Origin: Palaemon carinicauda
Lineage: Eukaryota; Arthropoda; Malacostraca; Decapoda; Palaemonidae
Assembly: GCF_036898095.1 (NCBI RefSeq)
Contig: NC_090746.1
Location: 110,104,106 to 110,168,105 of the forward strand
Reading direction: 5' to 3'
Length of the DNA stretch: 64,000 nucleotides
Shown here: positions 20,580 through 32,110 of the stretch, in pieces
How positions within the stretch are numbered: the stretch's first letter is position 1
Layout: each line of letters begins with the position of its first letter
Position numbers and translations under genes: made by a program
Notes under the pieces: generated by a model
The model's input: only the letters and a program-made list of their open reading frames with translations
What the model was told of the DNA's origin: nothing
Databases searched by the model: none

Positions 20580-21774
20580 GTACAGTACGGGAGACTCTTG
20601 TCAACCTTTTTCTTTCATGCCATGTACAGGTATTTTATGTTACTCATGCTTAATCCCCGAAGAAGTCTTTTGAACCATTTTCAGCCAGACCTTACCATCC
20701 ATGTTGGTTGGGTAACAGACACACCAGGTAATGTGGAAAAATTTAGAATAATTTCTGCAACTTTAATGACACTCCCAGATCTTTATATTTCCTTATCAAA
20801 TGTGACTAGAAAAAAATTATCTTGGCCTTGAGGAAAAAGGGAAAATTAATGCTATTCACAGTTATATAACACATAATGGATGAAAGCATTGTATAACCTG
20901 TAATACAGAAAGACTTTCATAGGTATATAACACCAAATACTAAGGACAAAAATTCATCATCATACAAAGACTCAAAAATAAACATATATAACAGTTCAAG
21001 CCTACTATCGATATTTCGGCACTTTTGGTTCCAAAGCCATGCAAGACTAGTAATTTTTCTAAATTATGGGAGATAATTCTGTAACACCTCATTCTGGCTG
21101 ATACTTCACATAATTAAACATGTATCCTGTGCCTCTTAACAGTATTTGACTTGTTAGAAACTGGAATTAATGTTAAATGTAAACCAAGTGACTGAATGCA
21201 TCTTAATAAAAACTTCAAACTATGTATTATCTGTGTTAGTTTACATGTTACTTTTTTTCAAGAATTAGTATTATAAGAACCAAAGTAATAAGCGAGGGAA
21301 AATATTTCCGTTAATATGGATACAGTATTAGCCTGGGTTTTTACTGAGGATTAGAACCATACCTAAGAAATAACTTCTCTTAAATAATGTATTTGGTTTC
21401 TATTTTATTTTATTTAGTAATTTATAGCATTCATTTAATGTTATGCTTGGCACTTATTTTTCTCAATTTGATATTTAACTAGCTGGTTAGAAGAAGTAAC
21501 TTTCACATTGACAATAATGACAAGTGCAAACATGTTGTATGGCAGCAACTTGAATGGCAACTTCATAACACAAAGACAAAAGCAAGCACATAGATTTTCC
21601 TATTGATTAGAAATAGCAAACTAAAATTCAAGTTCAAGTTTAAGAAATTTATTTCTGAAAGAAAAAAGGTAATCGTGGCTCATCCAAAAAAATTTATTGT
21701 ACAAGTAAGCTGGTGTCTATGCAGAAATATTTACATAAACTCAAGCCCCAGAGTATTTTTAGTTAAATAATAAG
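20580..21774. other. Golgin-84 intron, no feature
   Basis: AT-rich intronic sequence; no coding or terminal-repeat signal seen. Confidence 0.6.
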
Positions 21775-22060
21775 GGTTGTGGTGGCCCATTGGAAATGTC
21801 CCTGCTTGGTGATCTGCTGCTCGATAGTTTCTTTAGTGTCTGCAACCTCACCATCCTTGTGAGCTAAGGATGCAAATTTTTTTGGGAACCTATCGATCTA
21901 CCTTGTGAGTCATCAGCAGCCATTTCCTTGGCCATTCCTGGTTCTAGCTTGAGAAGAGAGGGGCTGGGACGCTGATCATATGTATATGTGATCAGTCTGT
22001 AGTCTATTGCCACTGTCCTTTACCTTTGCCATTCATGAACGGCCTTTAAACCCTTTAAAC
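21775..22060 (+). mobile_element. tRNA-derived SINE, copy 2
   Basis: It matches copy 1 in the body (GTCTGCAACCTCACCATCCT, TGAGTCATCAGCAGCC and TTCATGAACGGCCTTTAAA). The B-box region is deleted, leaving CTGCTCGATAGTTTC. Confidence 0.75.
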
Positions 22061-22252
22061 TATGTCACAAAAATTTAGTGATAAATAAAAGTATATGTTA
22101 TTACTTGCAGCACAGTTATTCAGTTAAGTTATTTTACCTAAACCAAGAAAATTGTAGAGAAGGCAATATAGTGTCTTACAGTGGGGTATATAAAGAAATT
22201 TTCAAAACTTTTTATTCATAATTGGTGAATATTATTTCAGGATGTGAACAAA

Positions 22253-22446
22253 ATCATGATGCATGTAATACACTCTTATCATTGATGCACCCACTTTAAT
22301 GTTTAGGTACACTAAGAATGTTTCAAAATATCAACAATTGACTTTATAAAATTATGCATCTAATACACACTTATCATTGATGCATGCACATAAATGTTTA
22401 GGTACACTAAGAATGTTTCAAAATATCAACAATTGAATTTATAAAA
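22253..22446. repeat. 95-bp tandem duplication
   Basis: Two units share ATGCATNTAATACAC, TTATCATTGATGCA and GTACACTAAGAATGTTTC. Period is 95 bp (ATCATTGATGCA at 22,279 and 22,374). Confidence 0.85.
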
Positions 22447-22692
22447 AGATACAAAAAATTGTATAAACTGCATTCATCTGACAGAGTGGCTTCTCTAGCT
22501 TGTAGTAACGTAAGAATGCCTATGTTGCTACAATGAAAGTGTTTATATTACAAGAATCACTGCATGAATGTAATGAAAACAGTTCAAAAGAATTATGATC
22601 AGACTGAATAAATTACATTTATGGTTAGAATAGCTTTTACTTATGCAGTCAAGCCTTGAGAAAATATGAACAAATATCTGAAAATATACGCT

Positions 22693-22768
<76 letters not shown>
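22693..22768. repeat. (GA)n microsatellite
   Basis: About 37 uninterrupted GA units after CTC, within the intron. Confidence 0.95.
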
Positions 22769-22771
<3 letters not shown>

Positions 22772-22894
22772 GATTGATTTAAATATGTGTACTTTGTAGG
22801 GAATTCAGATATATCTCCTTCTAAGCAATTTTCATGTAATCAAGTTCTGCTTAGTTCAGTTTAGGAATTATGTATTCTGGTGCTACCAAGTTTG

Positions 22895-25540
22895 ATCATA
22901 CATACATATACCAAAGGCACTTCCCCCAATTTTGGGGAGTAGCCGACATCAACAAGAAACAAAACAAAAAAGGGGATCTCTACTCTCTACGTTCCTCCAG
23001 CCTAACCAGGGACTCAGCCGAGTTCAGCTGGTACTGCTAGGGTGCCACAGCCCAACCTCCCACATTTCCACCACAGGTGAAGCTTCATACTGCTGATTCC
23101 CCTACTGCTGCTACCTCCGCGGTCATCTAAGGCACCGGAGGAAGCAGCAGGGCCTACCGGAACTGCGTCACAATCGCTCGCCATTCATTCCTATTTCTAG
23201 CACGCTCTCTTGCCTCTCTCACATCTATCCTCCTATCACCCAGAGCTTTCTTCACACCATCCATCCACCCAAACCTTGGCCTTCCTCTTGTACTTCTCCC
23301 ATCAACTCTTGCATTCATCACCTTCTTTAGCAGACAGCCATTTTCCATTCTCTCAACATGGCCAAACCACCATAACACATTCATATCCACTCTAGCCGCT
23401 AACTCATTTCTTACACCTGTTCTCACCCTCACCACTTCGTTCCTAACCCTATCTACTCGAGATACACCAGCCATACTCCTCAGACACTTCATCTCAAACA
23501 CATTCAATTTCTGTCTCTCCATCACTTTCATTCCCCACAACTCCGATCCATACATCACAGTTGGTACAATTAATTTCTCATATAGAACTCTCTTTACATT
23601 CATGCCCAACCCTCTATTTTTTACTACTCCCTTAACTGCCCCCAACACTTTGCAACCTTCATTGACTCTCTGACGTACATCTGCTTCCACTCCACCATTT
23701 GCTGCAACAACAGACCCCAAGTACTTAAACTGATCCACCTCCTCAAGTAACTCTCCATTCAACATGACATTCAACCTTGCACCACTTCCCTTCTCGTACA
23801 TCTCATAACCTTACTCTTACCCACATTAACTCTCAACTTCCTTCTCTCACACACCCTTCCAAATTCTGTCACTAGTCGGTCAACCTTCTCTTCTGTGTCT
23901 GCTACCAGTACAGTATCATCCGCAAACAACAACTGATTTACCTCCCATTCATGATCATTCTCGCCTACCAGTTTTAATCCTCGTCCAAGCACTCGAGCAT
24001 TCACCTCTCTCACCACTCCATCAACATACAAGTTAAACAACCACGGCGACATCACACATCCCTGTCTCAGCCCCACTCTCACCGGAAACCAATCGCTCAC
24101 TTCATTTCCTATTCTAACACATGCTTTACTACCTTTGTAGAAACTTTTCACTGCTTGCAACAACCTTCCACCAACTCCATATAACCTCATCACATTCCAC
24201 ATTGCTTTCCTATCAACTCTATCATATGCTTTCTCCAGATCCATAAACGCAACATACACCTCCTTACCTTTTGCTAAATATTTCTCGCATATATGCCTAA
24301 CTGTAAAAATCTGATTCATACAACCCCTACCTCTTCTAAAACCACCCTGTACTTCCAAGATTGCATTCTCTGTTTTATCCTTAATCCTATTAATCAGTAC
24401 TCTACCATACACTTTTCCAACTACACTCAACAAACTAATACCTCTTGAATTACAACACTCATGCACATCTCCCTTACCCTTATATAGTGGTACAATACAT
24501 GCACAGACCCAATCTACTGGTACCATTGACAACACAAAACACACATTAAACAATCTCACCAACCATTCAAGTACAGTCACACCCCCTTCCTTCAACATCT
24601 CAGCTTTCACACCATCCATACCAGATGCTTTTCCTACTCTCGTTTCATCTAGTGCTCTCCTCACTTCCTCTATTGTAATCTCTCTCTCATTCTCATCTCC
24701 CATCACAGGCACCTCAACACCTGGAACAGCAATTATATCTGCCTCCCTATCATCCTCAACATTCAGCAAACTTTCAAAATATTCCGCCCACCTTTTCCTT
24801 GTCTCCTCTCCTTTTAACAACCTTCCATTTCCATCTTTCACTGTCTCTTCAATTCTTGCGCCGGCCTTCCTTACTCTCTTCACTTCTTTCTAAAACTTCT
24901 TCTTATTCTCTTCATATGACTGACCCAGTCCCTGACCCCACCTCAGGTCAGCTGCCCTCTTTGCCTCACGTACCTTGCGCTTTACTTCCACCTTTTTCTC
25001 TCTATATTTTTCATACTTCTCTATACTATTACTCTGCAGCCATTCTTCAAAAGCCCTCTTTTTCTCTTCCACTTTTACCTTCACTCCTTCATTCCACCAT
25101 TCACTGCCCTTCCTCATGCTGCCTCCAACAACCTTCTTGCCACATACATCACTTGCAATCCCAATAAAATTTTCTTTTGCTACTCCCACTCCTCTAAATT
25201 ACCAGTTTCTCTTATTCTCACCTCGTCATATGCCATTTTCAACCTTTCCTGATATTTACTTTTTACCCCCGGTTTTATTAGCTCTTCAACCCTCACTACC
25301 TCCCTTTTACATCCACCTACTCTATTCCCCCACTCTTTTGCTACAACTAATTTTCCTTCCACCAAAAAATGATGAGACATACCGTTAGCCATACCCCTAA
25401 ACACGTGCACGTCTTTCAATCTTCCAAACATTCTTTTAGTTATCAACACATAATCCATTAATGCCCTTTCTACTACATGTATATAATTTTTTACAATACT
25501 AATGAAGTTGGACCTTAACAATTTTTTAAAGCCTACTTTG
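22895..25540 (-). mobile_element. RTE-like non-LTR retrotransposon, 5'-truncated
   Basis: On the minus strand, a reverse-transcriptase coding region is followed by a short GC-richer 3' UTR (23,153-22,905) and a tail in which TATG/TGTATG repeats run to about 22,895. A microsatellite tail of this kind is usual for RTE elements. The 5' end stops near 25,540 inside the endonuclease. Base composition is markedly richer in C (plus strand) than the neighbouring intron. It is one of the better-preserved elements in the window. Confidence 0.85.
23154..25521 (-). pseudogene. Endonuclease (part) and reverse transcriptase of the RTE-like element
   Basis: Reading from 25,521 downwards: the C-terminus of the APE-type endonuclease (MDYVLITKRMFGRLKDVHVF, then SHHFLVEGKL, a changed SDHxLV), a basic linker, then RT at 24,883-23,771. 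The RT has GKASGMDGVKAEMLKEG, PLYKGKGD, SRGISLLSVVGKVYGRVL, FMDLEKAYDRVDR, LRQGCVMSPWLFNLYVDG and LLFADDTVLVAD (catalytic FADD). The downstream part (23,801-23,154) has FKYLGSV, YGSELWGMK and WWFGHVERM, then RGRPRFGWMDGVK, usual at RTE-type C-termini. Frame breaks lie near 25,185, 24,890 and 23,785. The RT domain itself is open and the catalytic aspartates are present. Confidence 0.88.
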
Positions 25541-25577
25541 TTTGAATTGTTTCTTGTGGATTTTTTATTATTGTCTT

Positions 25578-25643
25578 AGCTTATTGCTATTTTCATCTCT
25601 ATGTTATGCTAGCTTATTGCTATTTTCATCTCTATGTTATGCA
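25578..25643. repeat. 33-bp tandem duplication
   Basis: AGCTTATTGCTATTTTCATC... occurs twice, at 25,578 and 25,611, without mismatch. Confidence 0.9.
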
Positions 25644-26005
25644 ATAGAGCATCAAATTGGCTACTATTGCACCATTGAACTGAACTGTGAATGAACTCCA
25701 AAGAAATTTATGTACTGTATTAAGTTAGTTGTGTTTTTATTTGCAATTGATGTGTTATTGTATGATTGTGGGGAATTTATGGTTTCTCTTATGGCCCTTT
25801 TATGGGAAGTAAAGCAATAGCCAAATATATAAGAAATATTAACAATACTGCAGTCTTAAAGAGAAAAACGATGCCAAATGTAAGAGTCATTAAAATGAGC
25901 TAATTTTGATTCGTTCTTGTAAATATTACGGGATTAAATTAGGTGTCAGATGATCGATCATTGTCCTGTACCAGTATAAAATTACTTTCCTTAATTATAT
26001 ATGAG

Positions 26006-26182
26006 TTTTATGAATAGTACTTACCTGGCAGTTATATATATATAGCCTATATCTCTAAATCGGCAGAATTTTTCAAAACGAGGCAACCGCCTTGTGGTGG
26101 TTGGGAGGTAGGTGGTAACACCCGTCACAGGGTGGTCCAAGGAATCATTCCCGTGTCCAAGACTTCAGTTCATCTCTGCCGG
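26006..26182. repeat. Left inverted terminal repeat of A3
   Basis: It starts TTTTATGAATAGTACTTACC and contains AGGCAACCGCCTTGTGGTGG. It pairs with 32,140-32,330 read in reverse (CCACCACAAGGCGGTTGCCT) nearly perfectly. Confidence 0.92.
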
Positions 26183-27251
26183 CTTGATCGAAAACATCGT
26201 CGGTCCACCATTGAGAGTTTTTCGAATCATTTTTCCTTCTTCGCTTTTTGGACTTCGTTTGGTGAAGTACACTGATTTAGGGTTTTGGCAATCGTGTTTT
26301 ATTATTATTATTTACTTTGTTTATCATGAGTGATAACTTAATTTTCGTGTTTGTGCGAGTGATTTATGCAAGATGAGGTTACCGAAAGTGTTGGTTGATC
26401 CTCACAGTTTGTATGCAGAGGTTTTGTTTGTGCACTATTTTTTTTAGTTGCGAAGTTTTTAATCCTGTTGACGGAAATACGTTCTGGCAACTCTATGACG
26501 TCACAGTCGTGTGACGTAATCTTCATGTATGTCTTACAATTCTCTTTATTTGTTTTATGCAAAGAATGGGAGCAATTCCACTTATATTAGTTTTTTAACT
26601 TTTAATGTAAAATTTTAAAGAAATATTTGTCCATTTGGTATTCGTTCTTTAAATCATCGATCTAATTTCATAAATTAAATAGAACTAGCGTATGGTTAAT
26701 TTGCGCTGTTACTCGTTACTATCGGTGCAGTCCCAACATGCCTTGGTAGCGTTCTTTCGATATGGGAATTTAAGTGTTGGCTATTATTCTCCAACAACAA
26801 CTAATTTATATGGAAATTCTAGTTTTAGTAGCATTTTCATTTATATGTTCCTATTGTTTACATTTATATATATAGATACGTTATTGCTATATCTGTTCTT
26901 TTTATCATTTCAACTCGCTTGTTTTTTAATTCCCTTTGAATTGATTGTGGATTACATTTGTTTTCCCTTTTTTCTGTTCATTTTAATCTTTAACGTATAA
27001 CTTTCCCGGCGTTTGTATGTAACTACCGGGTAGGTATTTATGACATTTAATTTTACCGGTGGTTATATGTAACTACCGGGTGAGTGTCTTCAACATCTTT
27101 TATTTTATTATGGAAATGTCAGTTTTTTATGCTATAAAAAATATTTTGTTACAGTTTATATAGCAAGTACTAGAGACTATTTTGCTTTCTCATTCAAGCC
27201 CGTGGCAGAAGAATAAGTTCTCTCACAACGGGCAGGACTAATTATGGTTTT
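26183..27251 (+). promoter_or_regulatory. 5' leader of A3
   Basis: AT-rich, non-coding. It holds TTTGGTGAAGTACACT at about 26,257, identical to the A4 leader at 34,605 and close to A2 at 7,882. Short GTAACTACCGGGT repeats occur at 27,020 and 27,070. Hydrophobic open frames in it are chance products of T-rich DNA. Confidence 0.5.
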
Positions 27252-27720
27252 TTGTGTAAGAGTTTAATAGTGCAAGTTTTCAGTGCTAAATTAGGCATTG
27301 GATTCTTTCAGCACAGGGACGTTGTTTTCCTAGCCTTAGACCTCTTCCAAGCTCCCCGGCCCATGGGAGAAGGAACGTCGATCGGCGAAAGGAAACGAGA
27401 GGCGTTAGCTCACGAGCAAACGCCCTCGCGAGCGTTCCTGTTAACGTTCCCAAGAATGCTCGCCCTTGCCATGGTAAAGCAAAGAGCATTGAACGTTAAG
27501 ATTCTTACACTGCTTTTAGAGTTTTGCATTGCATCACTTTTGATTTTAATGGCAATTCTTAAATCATAGATATTCTCTGCTAATATCAATGCTTACAAAC
27601 CATCATTGACTCGGTTTTTGTCCCAGAGCGCCAGTCGGCCTTATGAACCCTCTGGTCGGAACCGAACGCACCGAGCGGCATAATGAATATCATTTTGCCT
27701 TCACGCTCGGCGCTAAGTCT
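27252..27720 (+). pseudogene. ORF1 N-terminal part of A3
   Basis: DLFQAPRPMGEGTSIGERKR and EALAHEQTPS align with the LLQAPKPRGE and REALISEQTFP blocks of A1 and A4 ORF1. The frame ends at 27,569 and the region runs on into the minisatellite in another frame (27,643 onward, TERTERHNEYHFAF). It is presumably the structural protein of the element. The similarity is short but co-linear. Confidence 0.6.
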
Positions 27721-27729
27721 TTCAGGACA

Positions 27730-29022
27730 GGACGAATGCAGCCTCGTCTTTCAGGGCAAATGCAGCTTCGTCTTTCAGGGCGAATGCAGCCTCGTCTTTC
27801 AGGACGAATGCTGCCTCGTCTTTCAGGACGAATGCTGCCTCGTCTTTCAGGACGAATGCAGCCTCGTCTTTCAGAGCGAATGCTGCCTCGTCTGTCAGGA
27901 CGAATGCAGCCTCGTCTTTCAGGGCGAATGCTGCCTCGTCTGTCAGGACGAATGCAGCCTCGTCTGTCAGGACGAATGCAGCCTCGTCTTTCAGGGCGAA
28001 TGCAGCCTCGTCTTTCAGGACGAATGCTGCCTCGTCTTTCAGGACTAATGCAGCCTCATTTTTCAGAGCGAATGCTGCCTCGTCTTTCAGGACGAATGCT
28101 GCCTCGTCTTTCAGGACGAATGCTGCCTCGTCTTTCAGGACGAATGCTGCCTCGTCTTTCAGGACGAATGCTGCCTCGTCTTTCAGGACTAATGCAGCCT
28201 CGTATTTCAGAGCGAATGCTGCCTCGTCTGTCAGGACGAATGCAGCCTCGTCTTTCAGGGCGAATGCTGCCTCGTCTTTCAGGACAAATGCAGCCTCGTC
28301 TTTCAGAGCAAATGCAGCCTCGTCTTTCAGGGCGAATGCTGCCTCGTCTTTCAGGGCGAATGCTGCCTCGTCTTTCAGGACGAATGCAGCCTCGTCTTTC
28401 AGGGCGAATGCAGCCTCGTCTATCAGGGCGAATGCTGCCTCGTCTTTTATGACGAATGCAGCCTCGTCTTTCAGGGCGAATGCAGCCTCGTCTTTCAGGG
28501 CGAATGCTGCCTCGTCTTTCAGGGCGAATGCTGCCTCGTCTTTCAGGACTAATGCAGCCTCGTCTTTCAGGGCGAATGCTGCCTCGTCTTTCAGGACGAA
28601 TGCAGCCTCGTCTTTCAGGGAGAATGCTGCCTCGTCTTTCAGGGCGAATGCAGCCTCGTCTTTCAGGGCGAATGCAGCCTCGTCTTTCAGGACTAATGCT
28701 GTCTCGTCTTTCAGGACTTATGCAGCCTCGTCTTTCAGGACGAATGCAGCCTCGTCTTTCAGGGCGAGTGCAGCCTCGTCTTTCAGGGCAGCCTCGTCTT
28801 TTGGGGCGAGTGCAGCCTCGTCTTTCGGGGCGAGTGCAGCCTCGTCTTTCGGGACGTGTGCAGCCTCGTCTTTCGGGACGTGGGCAGCCTCGTCTTTCGG
28901 GACGTGGGCAGCCTCGTCTTTCGGGACGTGGGCAGCCTCGTCTTTCGGGACGTGGGCAGCCTCGTCTTTCGGGACGTGGGCAGCCTCGTCTTTCGGGACA
29001 AGGGCAGCCTCGTCTTTCAGGA
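27730..29022 (+). repeat. 24-bp in-frame minisatellite of about 54 units in A3 ORF1
   Basis: The unit is GAATGCAGCCTCGTCTTTCA plus GGAC/GGGC. Because 24 is divisible by three, three frames stay open. One frame reads MQPRLSGR repeats (27,643-28,452 and 28,456-29,025), the next reads NAASSFRA/T (28,449-29,033), and the minus strand reads DEAAHVPK. The 3' third has switched to a CGTCTTTCGGGACGTGGGCAG variant. One unit at about 28,780 is shortened by 9 bp. I cannot tell which frame, if any, is translated. Confidence 0.95.
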
Positions 29023-29659
29023 TGATAGGATGATTGCCGCCTTGTCCTTTCAGGGCGACGCCACGTCTTATAAGCTCTCTGTCAAGGATGACTTTAGTGA
29101 TCACTTTTCTCCTGTTGAATTGTTTGAGGTTAACAGAAGGAGAGGATCCTAAGTTCTGTTGCTCCATGTTCCCCACCCTCTGAGTTTTCACGTGGTCATT
29201 AATGGAGCTTTAAGAATATATTAATTTTTGTTTCTTAAAACAGAAACCTTTGATGACTAACAACAGTAGGAGCCAGTCTTTGCTACTTCTGGCGAGCCTG
29301 GGAGAGAGGAGCAGACCTTTGGTCCGTGTTTTTACTGGGATGGATGCGAAATCTTTTTCCTAGTGAATCCTCCTTTGTTAGTTACTCCGATAAGACTTTT
29401 CTGCCTAACCGACTTTGCAACTTCAATGTCTCTCTTTTGGGAGAGGGAGTCTTTTGTCCGGTCCTGGACGTAAATGCTCTTTACGCCTTCGTTCAGAAGT
29501 CAAAGTCCTCCACGGAGACATCAAATCTTTGGAGAAGAGGGGAGCAGACCTTTGGTCAGTACTTCTTCTGAAGGAGGATTTCTTTTTCCTTTTATAGGGA
29601 AACCTCCTTTAGCTTTTAGCTACAACGATTCTCTCTCCCAGTTCTAGAGAGGAGTCTAA

Positions 29660-29965
29660 GTGGCAGGCAGTGCAATCAAACTTTATCTGAGGTTTGTTTA
29701 CAAGGAAGAATGGGTCAGTTTCGGGCGTGTGTTTTGGTCTCAGCTCCGCCCCTCTCATGTTCACGTAATTAGATCTTCCTGTCAGCAAGAAGAGTCTCTT
29801 CTGACACCAGGACGCTCAGCACCTTGTCTTTTAGTACGTTCAGCGTCTCGCTCTGTTAACCTCTCGGCTCCACGTCTTACAGGACTTTTGGCACCACGTC
29901 TTACAGGACTATCGGCGCCACGTCTTACAGGACGATCGGCGCCTCGTCTTTCAGGACGCTCGATG
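29660..29965 (+). pseudogene. RT fragment joined to a second 24-bp repeat block, A3
   Basis: At 29,680-29,760 the DNA encodes LRFVYKEEWVSFGRVFWSQL, which corresponds to the LRFVYRNVGYQFRALCFGLS block of the A1 RT. Soon after, four units of a 24-bp repeat encode SAPRLTGR-type octapeptides (29,862-29,964), like a diverged sample of the main array. The YLDDW motif and all of RNase H are missing. The order (RT block, then ORF1-like repeats, then methyltransferase) shows an internal rearrangement. Sequence between 29,023 and 29,660 aligns with nothing I recognise. Confidence 0.6.
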
Positions 29966-30099
29966 TCGAAGTTCTAGCATGAGGCATGACTTTGAAAATG
30001 AGAATCTAGGACTTCGTGATGACACTAGTCGAATCGTGTGTCGGGATCTAGGACGCCTTCGTTCTGATTTCTTGGATCTAGAAAGGAGGTTTATTCTAG

Positions 30100-30563
30100 G
30101 GCAAGAGACATCGGGACAAACATGCTCAGCAGGAAGAGACTTGTTTTTCCCTCAGAATGGTCTCTCAACCCGCAAGTCTGTCAGTCTCTGGATGTTGCGG
30201 GGCAGACCTGTAACAGACCTTTTTGCCTCCAACTGGAAGAAGAGGATCCCCTACTGCTGCTCCCTAGTCCCGGACGAGGAAGTTCTAGCAGTGGACTCCT
30301 TCCTGATGGATTGGACAGGGGTGGACATGTTTGCGTTGCCCCCGTTCGAGATCATCAATCTGGTCTTCAGGAAATTCGCTCTCCTCGATTCGGGGCGAAT
30401 GATCCTAGCGGCTCCATTCTGGCCTGCTAGGGAATGGTTTTCGGAAGTGATGGGCATGTTGATGGACTTCCCAAGAAGACTTCGGCAAGTCCAGATCTTC
30501 TCAAACAGCCCCACTTCGAGAGGTATCATCTTACCTCCCTTGCTCTCAACTGACTTCCTTTAG
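30100..30563 (+). pseudogene. Methyltransferase-like domain of A3
   Basis: It begins with the linker DSLSRKRLVFPSEWSL-like reading near 30,120 in a second frame. The domain proper follows: VTDLFASNWKKRIPYCCSLV, then DSFLMDW, DMFALPPFEIINLVFRKF and PFWPAREWFSEVM. The same positions in A1 read TIDLFAS, DAFLLDW, YAFPPFK and LWPAREWF. The LPPF/FPPF motif stands where adenine methylases carry NPPY. The domain is uninterrupted in 29,979-30,563. Confidence 0.75.
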
Positions 30564-31640
30564 ACTGACTAGAAGCTTGTCAGATCTCGAGGCTTTTCGG
30601 CACAAGCGACGAAATCTATCGCCAGAGCAAGGAGGATCTCTTTACAAGAGTCTACCGATCTAGGTGGGAGACCTTTAGAGCTTGGTGCAGGCAGCACAGG
30701 TTTCCTCATCCACTACCTTTCTGAGCCAGATTGCAGACTTCTTCTTGTACCTCAGACAGGATGCTAAGCTGGCTGTATCTACCATCAATGGATACAGCAG
30801 TATGCTCTCTGCCGTCTTTAGGCATAGAGGCCTAGAGTTGTCCCAAAATCAAGGTTTGCAGGACCTCATTGGGTCTTTTCAGACGGCGTAGTAGGTACTC
30901 TTAAACCTGGATGTGGTGTTTAAGTTTCTGTGCTCCAAGAAATTTGAACCTATCTCGCTATCCTCTCTTCGGGTTGTAGCAAAGAAAACCCTCTCCCTTA
31001 TGACTCTAGCGAATGCAAAGAGGTCAGCGAAGTCCAGGCGATTGGGAAGAGGGTGAACTTCAATTAGGATAGGGCAGTTTGTGGCTTAAGGTTCATCTTT
31101 CTCGTAAAGAGCGAGAACCCTTCGTAACCCTGTCCTACGACGTTTGATGTCATTAACCTCACGAACCTAGTGGGTCGAGAGAAGGAAAGACTCCTCTGCC
31201 CAGTTAGGTCCCTCAAAGTTTTTTTTTGGCTCACACTATGAACGTGAGCTGTGCATCCAACTTGTTTTGGTGTTCAGTGAAAGGTCCGCCAAAAAACCCG
31301 TCTAAGTATGCTTTGTCCTTTTTCTTGAGGGAGAAAATTAGGGAAGCCCACCTCTTATGTGAGGAGGAACACTTCGCCCTGTTGAAATTTCGGGCTCACG
31401 AAGTGAGAGCCATTGCTACCTCTCTGGCATATCAGGAATATATGTTAGTTAGGCTATTCATGGATGCTATTTTCTGGAGGAGCAACTCTGTCTTCGCTTC
31501 TCATTAACTTAGAGAGGTGAGAGTAGACTTTGGCAAGCGCTATACCTTGGGCCCATACATAGCTGCGGTTTCTGTATTAGGCAAGGAGTTTATAACCCCA
31601 CTCAACCTTGGTTTATATGCATGTATGAGGGTTTGTGTTT
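30560..31640 (+). pseudogene. Tyrosine recombinase of A3
   Basis: Fragments in several frames follow the A1 recombinase: FLSQIADFFLYLRQ, STINGYSSMLSAVFRHRGLEL, NLDVVFKFLCSKKFEPI, then ANAKR (first Arg region), then FRAHEVRAIATSLAY (His and second Arg). At 31,505-31,507 a TAA stop sits exactly where A1 and A2 have the nucleophilic tyrosine (S-H-stop-L against S-F-Y-L). More stops lie near 30,890 and 31,050. The gene is dead. Confidence 0.82.
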
Positions 31641-32007
31641 TTATGATGGTCTGTGGACTTCGTCTTGTGGTGCGGTTCCCTCAGTCTAGATAGATAGTTT
31701 ATGTCTATGTTGCAGGGTTAGGTGGTTAGTTTGAGTAAGGTTGCAGTTTTTATTATATGGGGCGAAGGTAGTTTCTGAAGTCTAGTCAAGTTGTTGGTCT
31801 TATCCCTTTGACAGACTCGATTGAGTTTTTTGCAGCTTTGCAGGCTTACTCTGGATAACTCCTAAGGGAAAGCCACTATAAAGGCTGTACCTTTGAATCA
31901 GCTACCTTAGCAGGCAAGGAATCAAGGTGTTTTTATCTCCTACAACTCTTTTGTTGTTTCCCCAACGATGTTTACTGTCTGTTTCCCTCCTCCAAATGTG
32001 TGAATCA

Positions 32008-32110
32008 GCTATATATATATAACTGCCAGGTAAGTACTATTCATAAAAATGGAGTTTTTATGATAAAACAAAGTTTTATGAATACTTACCTGGCAGTTAT
32101 ATATATATTC
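32008..32110. repeat. ICR of A3
   Basis: The first half mirrors the left outer end (TAACTGCCAGGTAAGTACTA then TTCATAAAA). The second half mirrors the right outer end (AAATGGAGTTTTTATGATAA to ACTTACCTGGCAG). The halves differ from each other just as the two outer ends do. Confidence 0.92.

Noticed and set aside
24799..25388. Plus-strand Ser/Leu/Phe-rich frames
   Set aside because: Shadows of the minus-strand RTE-like coding region.
26692..27000. 102-codon hydrophobic frame resembling a membrane protein
   Set aside because: T-rich leader DNA of A3; Phe/Leu/Ile content follows from composition and no counterpart exists in other copies.
27730..29022. Possible CRISPR-like array
   Set aside because: Units are contiguous without spacers, and the genome is eukaryotic.
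28718..29191. 157-codon minus-strand frame of DEAAHVPK repeats
   Set aside because: Antisense of the 24-bp array; openness follows from the period being a multiple of three.
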